A stretch of DNA of 64,000 nucleotides, from the NCBI RefSeq assembly GCF_001675045.1, contig NZ_LYPA01000065.1, positions 124,001 through 188,000 of the forward strand, written 5' to 3'. This document shows positions 1 through 8,428 of the stretch, piece by piece. This DNA comes from Paenibacillus oryzae (GTDB lineage: Bacteria; Bacillota; Bacilli; Paenibacillales; Paenibacillaceae). Position numbers and translations under genes: made by a program. Each line of letters starts with the position of its first letter. Within the stretch, counting starts at the first letter, position 1. The notes below the pieces were generated by a model. It did not search any database. It was not told the origin of the DNA and saw nothing but the letters and a program-made list of their open reading frames with translations.

Positions 1-1
1 C

Positions 2-1549
2 TTGATTGAGCTCTCTGGACAGGTTCGCGGGTTAGGCAACGGTATTTTAACAAGCAAAAGTCTGTCAGAGGATGATAAAATCAATTTGGAAATATTAAAT
101 AAGCAAATGAACTCTACTCTTCTAAGCATGCAAAAAAGTCTTACAAAAATTGAAGATACTAACGCCACATCCTCCGCGAATATCGCGGAAGCGGGAACAA
201 CCGCCATTCAGGAGGTTCAGCAGTTCACCAGCTTGCTGGAGGAAAAGCTATTAAAGGATTCCGGCTTGTCCATGAACCCGGCGGAGTTTTTTGCAAAAGG
301 AACACAAACCATTGATGCCTCTGCCGAGTTGTTTAATAGTACGGCTCTTGAGATGGAACGGCTGCTGGCGGAGCGTCTTGGAGAGTATAGCAGTAACCGA
401 TTGGTCATGCTGGCTATTGTTTCAGCGGCTGTGTTGCTCGTAGCCTTGTTTTATCTTGGATTTTACGGCAATGTCCGAACAACCATCCAATTGCTGCGCG
501 ACGGCGCAAATCAAATGGCGAAAGGTGATTTATCCCGGCGTTTTGAGTTAAATACAAAGGATGAGCTCCGGTATGTCGGGGAGTCCTTTAATGACATGGC
601 GGATGCTTTGAACAAGCTGCTGTTGCGGAACCAGGAAATAGCGGAGCAGGTTGCGGCAACGTCGGAGGAGCTGTCTGCGCTTTCGGTGGAATGCAGTTCA
701 GTGACGGGGCAAATTGCCGGAGCTGTGGGGGCGATATCCGACGGAGCCGACGCACAGCAGAAAATATCGGAAGAAAACGCGCTTGCGATGAGCGAGGTGG
801 CTGCGGCTATTAACCGTATAGCGGAAACAGCCTCTGATGTATCGGAATCGGCGACTGACATTACGGAAGGCGCGCGCCTTGGCCAGATGAAGCTGGAGGA
901 TACCTTCCAGCAAATGAGCAGCATTCAGACGGCGGTCCGTCATTCCAGCGATCTTGCCCTTCAGCTTAATCAGCGTTCGGAAGAGATTAATTCCATTGTT
1001 TCACTCATTATGGAGATTTCCTCGCAAACTCAATTGCTTGCGCTGAATGCCAACATCGAAGCCGCCCGTGCGGGTGAACACGGCAGAGGTTTTGCAGTGG
1101 TGGCGAGCGAGGTGAAAAAGCTGGCGGAGCAGGCTTCGCAATCGGCGCAGTCCATTACCACGCTAATCGGAGATGTTCGGGTTCTGCTTGGACAGGTAAC
1201 ACTTTCCATGAAGGAATCTACTGCAGTGACCGAGCAAGGAATGGCAGCCAATCATGAAGCGGTTGACGCGATCGGAAAAATACTGCATTCCATTGGGCAA
1301 GTCGCCCAGCATATTCAGGAAGTGTCTGCCGCTACGGAGGAAGTATCGGCAAGCTCGCAGCAAGTAACGGCCTCTATTGGCGAGATGGCAGGCGTCGCAC
1401 GAGGCACGGCGGAGGAGACGCGTAATGTAGCGGCCGCAACCCAGCAGCAATTGTCCTCGATGGAAGAGGTGCAGGCTTCCTCTGAGGTTCTTAGCGCCAG
1501 CGCCACTCAACTGCAGGATGAGCTTAATAAGTTTGTGTTAAAAAAATAA
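2..1549 (+). CDS. methyl-accepting chemotaxis protein, 5'-partial
   Basis: C-terminal part of a membrane chemotaxis transducer that passes ligand signals to the CheA/CheW array. The frame is already open at the window edge. The TTG at position 2 is only the first possible start inside the window, so the first membrane helix and part of the sensor lie upstream. Visible in order: about 130 residues of helical, Ser/Thr-rich extracellular sensor, a membrane helix near residues 131-155, a HAMP linker near 156-208, and a long coiled-coil signalling domain with the conserved hairpin tip ([18 protein letters not shown]) near residue 342. Ala/Ser/Glu-rich heptads on both sides of the tip are the expected methylation helices. 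The ligand cannot be read from the sequence. The family assignment is secure and the 5' end is missing. Confidence 0.93.
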   Translation: MIELSGQVRGLGNGILTSKSLSEDDKINLEILNKQMNSTLLSMQKSLTKIEDTNATSSANIAEAGTTAIQEVQQFTSLLEEKLLKDSGLSMNPAEFFAKGTQTIDASAELFNSTALEMERLLAERLGEYSSNRLVMLAIVSAAVLLVALFYLGFYGNVRTTIQLLRDGANQMAKGDLSRRFELNTKDELRYVGESFNDMADALNKLLLRNQEIAEQVAATSEELSALSVECSSVTGQIAGAVGAISDGADAQQKISEENALAMSEVAAAINRIAETASDVSESATDITEGARLGQMKLEDTFQQMSSIQTAVRHSSDLALQLNQRSEEINSIVSLIMEISSQTQLLALNANIEAARAGEHGRGFAVVASEVKKLAEQASQSAQSITTLIGDVRVLLGQVTLSMKESTAVTEQGMAANHEAVDAIGKILHSIGQVAQHIQEVSAATEEVSASSQQVTASIGEMAGVARGTAEETRNVAAATQQQLSSMEEVQASSEVLSASATQLQDELNKFVLKK

Positions 1550-1637
1550 TATCCGATATGGACTGATGCCGCCATAAACGATGTCCGTTTTTCATGGAAC
1601 ACTTTTTCATAGAACACTTGATGGAGCCGTACTGCGG

Positions 1638-1667
1638 TTGACATTAAAATTGGTAATATGGTATATA
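1638..1667 (+). promoter_or_regulatory. SigA-type promoter of htpG
   Basis: TTGACA at 1638-1643 matches the -35 consensus exactly. An 18-bp spacer leads to TATATA at 1662-1667. The CIRCE operator begins 11 bp further on, so a transcript starting near 1674 would run straight into the operator. That is the usual geometry for HrcA repression. Confidence 0.7.
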
Positions 1668-1677
1668 AAAGGTAGGA

Positions 1678-1704
1678 TTAGCACTCAGGAGGACTGAGTG
1701 CTAA
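1678..1704 (+). promoter_or_regulatory. CIRCE operator (HrcA binding site)
   Basis: A perfect inverted repeat TTAGCACTC-N9-GAGTGCTAA, identical to the CIRCE consensus. It sits between the promoter and the htpG start codon. CIRCE is the operator of the heat-shock repressor HrcA, classically found at groESL and dnaK. The match is exact on both arms. Confidence 0.95.
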
Positions 1705-1745
1705 CGAATTGTTCTATGAGGCATTGAAAGGAAGGGGAACAACAA

Positions 1746-3626
1746 ATGGCAAAAAAGCAGTTTAAGGCGGAATCCAAGCGTTTGCTGGAGATGATGATCA
1801 ACTCCATTTACACTCAAAAGGAAATTTTTCTGAGGGAGCTTGTATCCAACGCCAGCGATGCGATCGACAAAATTTATTACAAAGCGCTGACGGACGACAG
1901 CCTTGTGTTTAATAAAGAGGACTTTTACATCAAGCTTTCTGTCGATAAGGCCAACCGTACGCTTACGCTTACCGATACAGGCATAGGCATGACGCAGGAA
2001 GAGCTGGAAAATAACCTGGGCATCATTGCAAAAAGCGGCTCGCTGGCGTTCAAGCAAGAAAATGAAGCCAAGGAGGGCCATAACATCATCGGCCAGTTTG
2101 GCGTGGGCTTTTATTCCGCATTCATGGTGGCGGACGAGGTTAAGGTTACGACAAAAGCGCTTGGCAGCGACCAGGCTTACGTCTGGGTATCCAAAGGCGC
2201 GGACGGCTATACCATCACTCCGGGCGAAAAGGAGTCCGTTGGTACGGAAATTGTATTGAAGATCAAGGAAAACACCGAAGACGAGCAATATGATGAATAT
2301 CTTGAGCAATACCGTCTGCGGGCTATTGTCAAAAAATATTCCGATTTTATTCGTTACCCGATCAAAATGGACATGACCAGCCAACGACCGGTTGAGGGCA
2401 GCGAGGAAGAGCTGGAGGAAGTGGTTGAGGAGCAAACCATCAACAGCATGATTCCAATCTGGCGCCGCAACAAAAGCGAGCTGACGGACGAGGATTATGC
2501 AGCCTTCTACGCAGAGAAGCGTTACGGCTTCGACCAGCCGCTGAAGCATCTTCATATCAGCGCGGATGGCGCTGTTGTGTATAATGCCATCCTGTACATC
2601 CCGGAAAATACGCCATTTGATTATTACACGAAGGAATATGCCAAAGGTCTGGAGCTATATTCCAACGGCGTTTTGATCATGGATAAATGCTCCGATTTGG
2701 TGCCGGATTATTTCAGCTTTGTCAAAGGCATGGTGGATTCCGAGGATTTGTCTCTGAACATTTCCCGGGAATTGCTGCAGCATGACCGCCAGCTTAAGCT
2801 GATCGCCAAAAATATTAAAAATAAAATCAAAGGGCTGCTGCAAAGCATGCTCAAGGACGAGCGCGAGAAGTATGAAACCTTCTATAAAGCGTTTGGCCGT
2901 CAATTGAAATTTGGCGTATACAATGACTATGGCATGAACAAAGCCGATCTTCAGGACCTTCTGCTGTTCCATTCCTCCAAGGAGGACAAGCTGGCAAGCC
3001 TGGATGAATACGTGTCCCGCATGCCGGAGGATCAGAAGTATATTTATTATGCAGCTGGTGATTCCGTGGCGCGTATCCAGAAGCTGCCGCAAATCGAGCT
3101 GGTTCAGGACAAGGGCTACGAAATTTTGTACCTGACGGATGATATTGATGAATTTGCGGTCAAAATGATCCAGAGCTACAAGGAAAAAGAGTTCAGAAAC
3201 GTATCCAGCGGCGATTTAGGCTTTGAGCCTGACGAAAAGGACAAGCCGACAGAAGAAGAAGAAAACAGCAACAAGGCGTTGTTCGAGGCTATGGAAGAGC
3301 TGCTTGCCGGCAAGGTTAAATCGGTTAAAGCGTCCAAACGTCTCAGAAGCCACCCGGTATGCCTCTCCGCCGAAGGCGACCTGTCGATTGAGATGGAAAA
3401 AATCCTTCAGGCGATGCCTGACAGCGGCGGCGTTAAAGCGGATAAGGTGCTTGAAATCAACGTCAACCATGAGGTGTTCAAGTCTCTGAAAGCCGCTCAT
3501 GGCTCCGATAACGAAAAGTTTGGCCTGTATACGGCCCTTCTGTACAACCAGGCGTTGCTCATTGAAGGCCTTCCAATTCAGGACCCTGTGGAATTTACTA
3601 ACGATATTTGCAAGGTGATGGTGTAG
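1746..3626 (+). CDS. htpG: molecular chaperone HtpG (Hsp90 family)
   Basis: ATP-dependent cytoplasmic chaperone of the Hsp90 family, active as a dimer. The 626 residues are the normal bacterial length. The N-terminal GHKL ATPase domain shows the ATP-site Glu/Asn region ([11 protein letters not shown], near residues 33-43), the DTGIGM motif near 78-83 and the lid motif GQFGVGFYS near 115-123. Middle and C-terminal dimerisation domains follow, without the eukaryotic MEEVD tail. The ATG at 1746 follows an AAGGAAGGGG ribosome binding site. It is a single-gene unit with its own promoter and CIRCE, ending at a strong terminator. In Bacillus subtilis htpG is not in the HrcA regulon, so CIRCE control here differs from that model. 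Confidence 0.97.
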   Translation: MAKKQFKAESKRLLEMMINSIYTQKEIFLRELVSNASDAIDKIYYKALTDDSLVFNKEDFYIKLSVDKANRTLTLTDTGIGMTQEELENNLGIIAKSGSLAFKQENEAKEGHNIIGQFGVGFYSAFMVADEVKVTTKALGSDQAYVWVSKGADGYTITPGEKESVGTEIVLKIKENTEDEQYDEYLEQYRLRAIVKKYSDFIRYPIKMDMTSQRPVEGSEEELEEVVEEQTINSMIPIWRRNKSELTDEDYAAFYAEKRYGFDQPLKHLHISADGAVVYNAILYIPENTPFDYYTKEYAKGLELYSNGVLIMDKCSDLVPDYFSFVKGMVDSEDLSLNISRELLQHDRQLKLIAKNIKNKIKGLLQSMLKDEREKYETFYKAFGRQLKFGVYNDYGMNKADLQDLLLFHSSKEDKLASLDEYVSRMPEDQKYIYYAAGDSVARIQKLPQIELVQDKGYEILYLTDDIDEFAVKMIQSYKEKEFRNVSSGDLGFEPDEKDKPTEEEENSNKALFEAMEELLAGKVKSVKASKRLRSHPVCLSAEGDLSIEMEKILQAMPDSGGVKADKVLEINVNHEVFKSLKAAHGSDNEKFGLYTALLYNQALLIEGLPIQDPVEFTNDICKVMV

Positions 3627-3750
3627 GGGAAGGCCCTGACCTGCGCTTGAACGGTCCAGCCTTCATCTCTGGCTGTGGAAAACTCAATAGGGAGCTGTGA
3701 AAGCAGGGAGCAGGATACGAATCAGGAGCTCAATTCACAGCTATTACAGT

Positions 3751-3788
3751 AAAAGCTGGCGCCGATTTCAATTGGCGCCAGCTTTTTT
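3751..3788 (+). terminator. rho-independent terminator of htpG
   Basis: A 13-bp perfect stem (AAAAGCTGGCGCC paired with GGCGCCAGCTTTT) with a 10-base loop, ending in a run of T. It lies 125 bp after the htpG stop. The A-rich left side could also stop transcription from the convergent gene at 3815. Confidence 0.9.
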
Positions 3789-3814
3789 GCCATGCTATCA
3801 CATCTGCCAAGCTG

Positions 3815-4156
3815 TTATTTCTGCGGAGCCGTTCGGAACCTCCACAATCGGTAAAGCCCAACAACTAAAATGGAAAAAGCAATAATCTCTATCATTTTGG
3901 GAATAAATGAGAACCATGCAACTGCTTCTCCTAAAGACATCCCGAAGGGAAGGCTCCTGCTGTCCATATAGGAGTTAATGAATTGAGCGAAGGTTGGTGA
4001 GAAGAAACTATTGAAACTATATGGAATGATAAGAAGAAGGAAAAAGTAAAAGCCTGCTTTAAACTGATATTTCCGGCATACTAGCATGCCTGTCAACAAT
4101 AAGCCGATAAACAGCACCAGAACCAGAATGCCTGTTATTTGTGTAATAATGGCCAC
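3815..4156 (-). CDS. small hypothetical membrane protein
   Basis: A 113-residue protein that I do not assign to a family. It has three hydrophobic segments: near residues 5-24 (ITGILVLVLFIGLLLTGMLV), 34-48 (FYFFLLLIIPYSF) and 85-103 (MIEIIAFSILVVGLYRLW). The C-terminus is short and basic. I chose the GTG at 4156 because an AAGGGGTGG ribosome binding site lies eight bases upstream. A longer frame adds ten residues but has no such site. It is a lone gene convergent with htpG. No catalytic or binding motif is visible. Confidence 0.6.
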   Translation of the reverse strand: MAIITQITGILVLVLFIGLLLTGMLVCRKYQFKAGFYFFLLLIIPYSFNSFFSPTFAQFINSYMDSRSLPFGMSLGEAVAWFSFIPKMIEIIAFSILVVGLYRLWRFRTAPQK

Positions 4157-4320
4157 TTTAAACCACCCCTTTACAAAGTATACCACATCCTTCCATACCG
4201 TTTCGGATTTTTGCTCCTGCCAGTGTCAATCAAATTCAGTTGCGGGATAAGCTAACGTGGTTTAAAATAGTTGTTGTATTAATGATTAATAATATTATTA
4301 ACAATATGGAGGGATTTTAA

Positions 4321-5298
4321 ATGACTGTAAAGGATAGTTCACGGCAGGTCCAATACCGCAATCCGCTTGTTTTGCAAAGAGCGGACCCTTGGGTTTACAA
4401 GCACAGCGACGGCTATTATTACTTTACGGGTTCCGTTCCGGAATACGATTTGATCGAATTGCGCCGTTCTCGCACGCTTGACGGTTTGGCGGAGGCCAAA
4501 ACATCGGTATGCTGGAGAAAACATGAGACGGGCAAGATGAGCGCGAACATCTGGGCTCCTGAAATCCACTTTATCGGGGGGAAATGGTATATCTACTTTG
4601 CAGCGGCATGGACAAGCGAAACAAGGGATGGTTTGTTCGACCATCGTATGTATGTGCTGGAAAACGAATCGCCAAACCCGATGGAAGGGGAATGGATCGA
4701 GAAGGGACAAATTGTTACGGCATGGGAAAGCTTTGCGCTGGATGCAACAAGCTTTGTTCAACACGATGTTCAATATCTTGTTTGGGCTCAGAAGGACCCT
4801 GCCATCGAGGGCAATTCAAATTTGTACATTGCGCCGATGAGCAATCCATGGACGCTTGGCGGTCCGCAGGTTATGCTGAGCAAGCCGGAATATGAGTGGG
4901 AAAAAATCGGCTTTTTGGTTAATGAGGGCGCGGCAGTTATCAAACACGGAGGAAAAATATTCATCAGCTACTCCGCAAGCGCGACCGACCATAACTACTG
5001 CTTAGGGCTGTTATGGGCGGACGGAAGCGCCGATCTTCTGAACCCGTTGTCCTGGAGCAAATCCCCTGTTCCCGTTTTTGTAACCGACGAGGAGCACGGC
5101 CAATACGGTCCCGGTCATAATTCCTTTACTGTCGCGGAGGATGGAAAAACCGATATTATGGTTTATCACGCCAGAAGCTACAAGGAAATTGTTGGCGATC
5201 CGCTGTATGATCCCAACCGGCATGCCAGAGCAAAGGCCATAACATGGGATAAGCAAGGAATGCCTGTGTTCGGCCGGCCGCTGCCTGATACCCATTAA
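4321..5298 (+). CDS. cytoplasmic glycoside hydrolase family 43 (arabinofuranosidase-like)
   Basis: Five-bladed beta-propeller glycosidase of family GH43, probably an exo-acting alpha-L-arabinofuranosidase or beta-xylosidase working on imported oligosaccharides, since there is no signal peptide. The expected catalytic residues are visible: the general base Asp22 in RADPW, the pKa-modulating Asp141 in FALDATSF, the general acid Glu202 in VNEGAAV, and a conserved His266 in GPGHNSF. At 325 residues it is a single-domain member with no carbohydrate-binding module. The ATG follows GGAGGG nine bases upstream. The upstream 130 bp are AT-rich and I could not fix a promoter. It lies just before an ArsR-like regulator and a sugar ABC cassette that also ends in a GH43 gene. 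Substrate choice within GH43 cannot be settled by eye. Confidence 0.88.
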   Translation: MTVKDSSRQVQYRNPLVLQRADPWVYKHSDGYYYFTGSVPEYDLIELRRSRTLDGLAEAKTSVCWRKHETGKMSANIWAPEIHFIGGKWYIYFAAAWTSETRDGLFDHRMYVLENESPNPMEGEWIEKGQIVTAWESFALDATSFVQHDVQYLVWAQKDPAIEGNSNLYIAPMSNPWTLGGPQVMLSKPEYEWEKIGFLVNEGAAVIKHGGKIFISYSASATDHNYCLGLLWADGSADLLNPLSWSKSPVPVFVTDEEHGQYGPGHNSFTVAEDGKTDIMVYHARSYKEIVGDPLYDPNRHARAKAITWDKQGMPVFGRPLPDTH

Positions 5299-5420
5299 AT
5301 AGGGTCCAGACGCAGGTTTCTTTTCCTCATCGTTTCAGCGGTCCATTTAAAAATGGCTTTGTTTACGCCGGTTGTGCATGGATTAACATTCGGGTATATT
5401 TATTTACATAACTATTACCT

Positions 5421-6389
5421 ATGAGGGACGGGATAATGATGAAAATTGATATTTCCCAACATTCGCTCCCGGTTTATGAGGCGTTATCGAGCAGCGTCCG
5501 GATTGAAATGATTCGGCTGCTTGCGCAAAAATCGATGAATGTAAAAGAGCTTGCGGAGGCGCTAGGCCTGAGCAGCGCCATTATGACTATGCATGTCAAA
5601 AAGCTGGAGCGGGCGAGCATTATTAAAACCTCTATGCAGCCAGGCAAAGGCGGGGCAAAAAAAATGTGCACGCTGGTGACGGAATCAATTGAAATCGTGT
5701 TTCCGTCCAAAATTACGTCGGTCATGCGAGAGTGCCACGTAACGGAGGTTTCGGTAGGACATTATACTGATTTTGAGGTGAATCCCACTTGCGGCCTTGC
5801 CACGACAGTCAAGGTGATCGGAATGTTTGACGAGCCGCGCGCGTTTCTGGAGCCGGAACGGGTCAACGCCAAGGTGCTGTGGTTTGGCCAAGGCTTTGTC
5901 GAATATCGGCTGGCTAATTATTTGATGAAAAACGAAGAGCCGGTAGAGCTTGAGATATCCATGGAAATTTCGTCAGAAGCTCCGTTTGCCAACGAAAACT
6001 GGCCGTCCGACATCGATTTTACGCTTAACGGCGTCCATCTTGGCCAGTGGACCAGCCCGGGAGATTTCGGAGGAAGCAAGCGCGGGCGCTACACACCGGA
6101 CTGGTGGTGGGACGAAATCAATCAATACGGCATACTCAAAATGCTCAAAATAACGAAGGAAGGCACCTTCATCGACGGCAATAAAATATCGGATGTCAGA
6201 CTTGACGACATTCATGTCGATTTAAAGCAATGGACTTTTCGTATAGCGGTCCATGAAGATGCCGAAAATGTTGGCGGCGTAACTCTCTTTGGCACCGGCT
6301 TCGGAAATTACAATCAGGACCTCGTATTCAAGCTGTATTATGAGAGGAAAGCCGTTGTCCCTGAAGAATCCGATTCCACCGTTTCATAA
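5421..6389 (+). CDS. ArsR-like winged-helix transcriptional regulator
   Basis: The N-terminal 90 residues form an ArsR-type winged helix-turn-helix (LSSSVRIEMIRLLAQK, then VKELAEALGLSSAIMTMHVK as recognition region). The remaining 220 or so residues form a beta-rich domain I do not recognise by name, presumably for ligand sensing. There is no metal-binding Cys/His cluster of the classical ArsR kind, so a metal role is unlikely. Its place between a GH43 gene and a carbohydrate ABC cassette suggests a sugar-responsive regulator, which is inference. The frame opens at 5421, but the ATGs at 5436 and 5439 sit better behind the GAGGGACGGG ribosome binding site, so the first five or six residues may not be made. 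A strong terminator follows. Confidence 0.8.
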   Translation: MRDGIMMKIDISQHSLPVYEALSSSVRIEMIRLLAQKSMNVKELAEALGLSSAIMTMHVKKLERASIIKTSMQPGKGGAKKMCTLVTESIEIVFPSKITSVMRECHVTEVSVGHYTDFEVNPTCGLATTVKVIGMFDEPRAFLEPERVNAKVLWFGQGFVEYRLANYLMKNEEPVELEISMEISSEAPFANENWPSDIDFTLNGVHLGQWTSPGDFGGSKRGRYTPDWWWDEINQYGILKMLKITKEGTFIDGNKISDVRLDDIHVDLKQWTFRIAVHEDAENVGGVTLFGTGFGNYNQDLVFKLYYERKAVVPEESDSTVS

Positions 6390-6397
6390 ATCTCTGG

Positions 6398-6440
6398 AAC
6401 CTTCAAAACCGCCCTGCAGAGCGGGTTTTGAAGGTTTTTT
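6398..6440 (+). terminator. rho-independent terminator
   Basis: A long stem pairing AACCTTCAAAACC(G)CCC with GGGTTTTGAAGGTT, closed by a short loop and followed by six T. It isolates the regulator gene from the ABC cassette. Between here and 6680 I see nothing beyond AT-rich non-coding sequence. Confidence 0.9.
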
Positions 6441-6680
6441 GCTATATAGAAACAATAAAACTTCAGCAGTATGAGCCGACGTGTGGCCTTTTGCTTGTTT
6501 ATAGTGTTCAACATAGTCCTGTTAAAAGTTTTTTATCGTTAATGAATTGATTAATAAGGTCATATAGATTTAATGATGGTTAGCGGCTTCCTTACGAGCT
6601 TTTCCTACAAGCAGAGGGGCGTTATTGCTGGTTTTTTCCTTCTTCCATGCATGTTTTGTTTAATCTTTACAAAAAAGTTA

Positions 6681-6709
6681 TTGACGTAACTGAAAAATGA
6701 AAATAATAT
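6681..6709 (+). promoter_or_regulatory. SigA-type promoter of the carbohydrate ABC cassette
   Basis: TTGACG at 6681-6686, a 17-bp spacer, then TAATAT at 6704-6709. This is the only well-formed promoter in the 550-bp gap before the first binding-protein gene. It leaves an untranslated leader of roughly 220 bases that contains an exact cre box. Confidence 0.7.
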
Positions 6710-6804
6710 ATTAATATCAAGACGAATGATAAGCAAAATAATTAATGATGTTCATCCTAGAGGCTTTGCGCATCAAGTGAGAAGTTTCTTTTTTAAGCCG
6801 CATA

Positions 6805-6818
6805 TGAAAGCGATTTCA
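6805..6818. promoter_or_regulatory. CcpA catabolite-responsive element (cre)
   Basis: TGAAAGCGATTTCA fits the cre consensus TGWAANCGNTNWCA at every position. It lies about 96 bp downstream of the -10 box, a position where CcpA usually represses by road-block. It indicates that the long cassette beginning at 6940 is shut down when preferred sugars are available. Confidence 0.8.
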
Positions 6819-6939
6819 AATTAGCGGAAGATAAGCTGATAAGATAATCGCATGGAATTTACGGAGGGGGGCGGTAAATCCGTTTGGCGTTTGCTTTAGT
6901 GATGATTCCAGATGAAAACGAAACAGGGAGGTTGCATAG

Positions 6940-8334
6940 ATGAAAACAATGCACAAAAAAGCATGGCTGATGATAATGGTGTTTGTTCTGCTATTAACGG
7001 CTTGCTCCAACGGCGGGACAAATCCAACAAATACAGAAAGCCCGTCTAATACAGGGACTAACGCCGAGGGACAATCCGGAAATGACGAAAACGGCAAAGA
7101 AGCGGAGCCGGAGCAGAATTTTGGCAAGGATGTAAAGGGCGAAATTACGATTTGGGCGTTTAATGAAAATGTTTTTGAAGAAGTGGCGGAGGCGTTTATG
7201 GCGGAATATCCCTCCATCAAGGTAAATACGGTGTTTGTTCCGTTTGACGAGCTGCATGACAAGCTGCAGACCACGCTGGCAAGCGGATCGGGAGCGCCGG
7301 ATATAGCCGAAGTGGAGCAAGGCCAGTTTACCCGTTATGGTACAGGAGGCGTACTGGAGAATTTGTTGGCTGAGCCCTACAACGCAGGCAAATTCAAGGA
7401 TTTGGTGCCGGAATACAATTGGGAGCGCTGGATGTCTCCCGACGGCAAGCAGCTTCTTGGCATGCCTTGGGATTCCACTCCCGGCGTTTATTATTACAGA
7501 GCGGATATTTTTGAGGAGCTGGGTCTTCCAAGCGATCCCGAGGAGCTGGGAGAATACATCACGGACGGTGAAAATTATCTGAATCTCGTTCAAATATTGT
7601 CCGCCAACGGCAAATATGCCTTTGAATGGCGGGATGGCCCCGTACATTGGGCCGGCGATGAAATCGGTTATTTTGACAGCGAGTTAAACTGGATTCGCGA
7701 TAATGACAGACTGATTCAAATTTTGGATTATACGAAACGCGGCAATCAGCTAAACTGGGCGCCTCATATGGCGCATGGTTCGGATGAAGGAAAACAGCTG
7801 GTGCTGTCCGGACAGCTAGTCGGCATAGCGCTTGGCTCGTGGGGCGCGCGCGGTCTGGCGCTCGACTTCCCTGAGCTTGCAGGAAAATGGAGGGTGACGA
7901 ATCTTCCGTTCGGCATTAATTTCCCGATTGGCGGATCAAGCTTTGTTATTCCGTCGCAAAGTCAGAACAAGGAAGCGGCATGGGTATACATGCAGTGGGT
8001 TATGCGCTCTGAGGCGGCCTGGAAAATTTGGACCAAGCACTCCATTCAGCCTGGCTACTCCGACATCGCCCAGCTTCCATGGTACGCCGAGCAAGCCAAT
8101 GAATATTTGGGCGGCCAGCTGGACTACAAGCTGTATGAGCAGCTTGCCCAGCTCATTCCGACCAAACGCCTGAACCCGCTAGATGGCCAGGGCTGGGGGC
8201 TGTGGGTGCCGCGTATTCTGGATGCGCTGGACAAAAACGTCGATTCCCGCACAACGCTGCAGCTGGCGAAGGAGGATGCGGAAAGCATGCTGAAGGATGA
8301 GATCGAAAAGCTGAGAACCCAGCTTCAACAATAG
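6940..8334 (+). CDS. ABC transporter sugar-binding lipoprotein
   Basis: Extracellular substrate-binding lipoprotein of a CUT1-type carbohydrate importer. The lipobox LLLTAC places the acylated cysteine at residue 22. A disordered Asn/Thr/Gly/Glu-rich linker to about residue 65 is followed by a family 1 solute-binding domain (GEITIWAFNENVFEEVAEAF at its start). The ATG follows AGGGAGG. It is the first gene of the cassette, behind the promoter at 6681 and the cre box. Total length of 464 residues is normal. The sugar cannot be read from sequence. The GH43 enzymes on both sides suggest arabino- or xylo-oligosaccharides. Confidence 0.92.
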   Translation: MKTMHKKAWLMIMVFVLLLTACSNGGTNPTNTESPSNTGTNAEGQSGNDENGKEAEPEQNFGKDVKGEITIWAFNENVFEEVAEAFMAEYPSIKVNTVFVPFDELHDKLQTTLASGSGAPDIAEVEQGQFTRYGTGGVLENLLAEPYNAGKFKDLVPEYNWERWMSPDGKQLLGMPWDSTPGVYYYRADIFEELGLPSDPEELGEYITDGENYLNLVQILSANGKYAFEWRDGPVHWAGDEIGYFDSELNWIRDNDRLIQILDYTKRGNQLNWAPHMAHGSDEGKQLVLSGQLVGIALGSWGARGLALDFPELAGKWRVTNLPFGINFPIGGSSFVIPSQSQNKEAAWVYMQWVMRSEAAWKIWTKHSIQPGYSDIAQLPWYAEQANEYLGGQLDYKLYEQLAQLIPTKRLNPLDGQGWGLWVPRILDALDKNVDSRTTLQLAKEDAESMLKDEIEKLRTQLQQ

Positions 8335-8428
8335 CGGAACCCGCTTGCTCCAATCCGAATCAGGTCTCCCCGGCTTGATTCGGATTGCTTGTTCGCAGGC
8401 CGAAATCACTGGATAGGGGGACATCTTT

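Noticed and set aside
1701-2555. 284-residue open frame antisense to htpG
   Set aside because: It lies wholly opposite a secure htpG, has no ribosome site, and its sequence has no family pattern.
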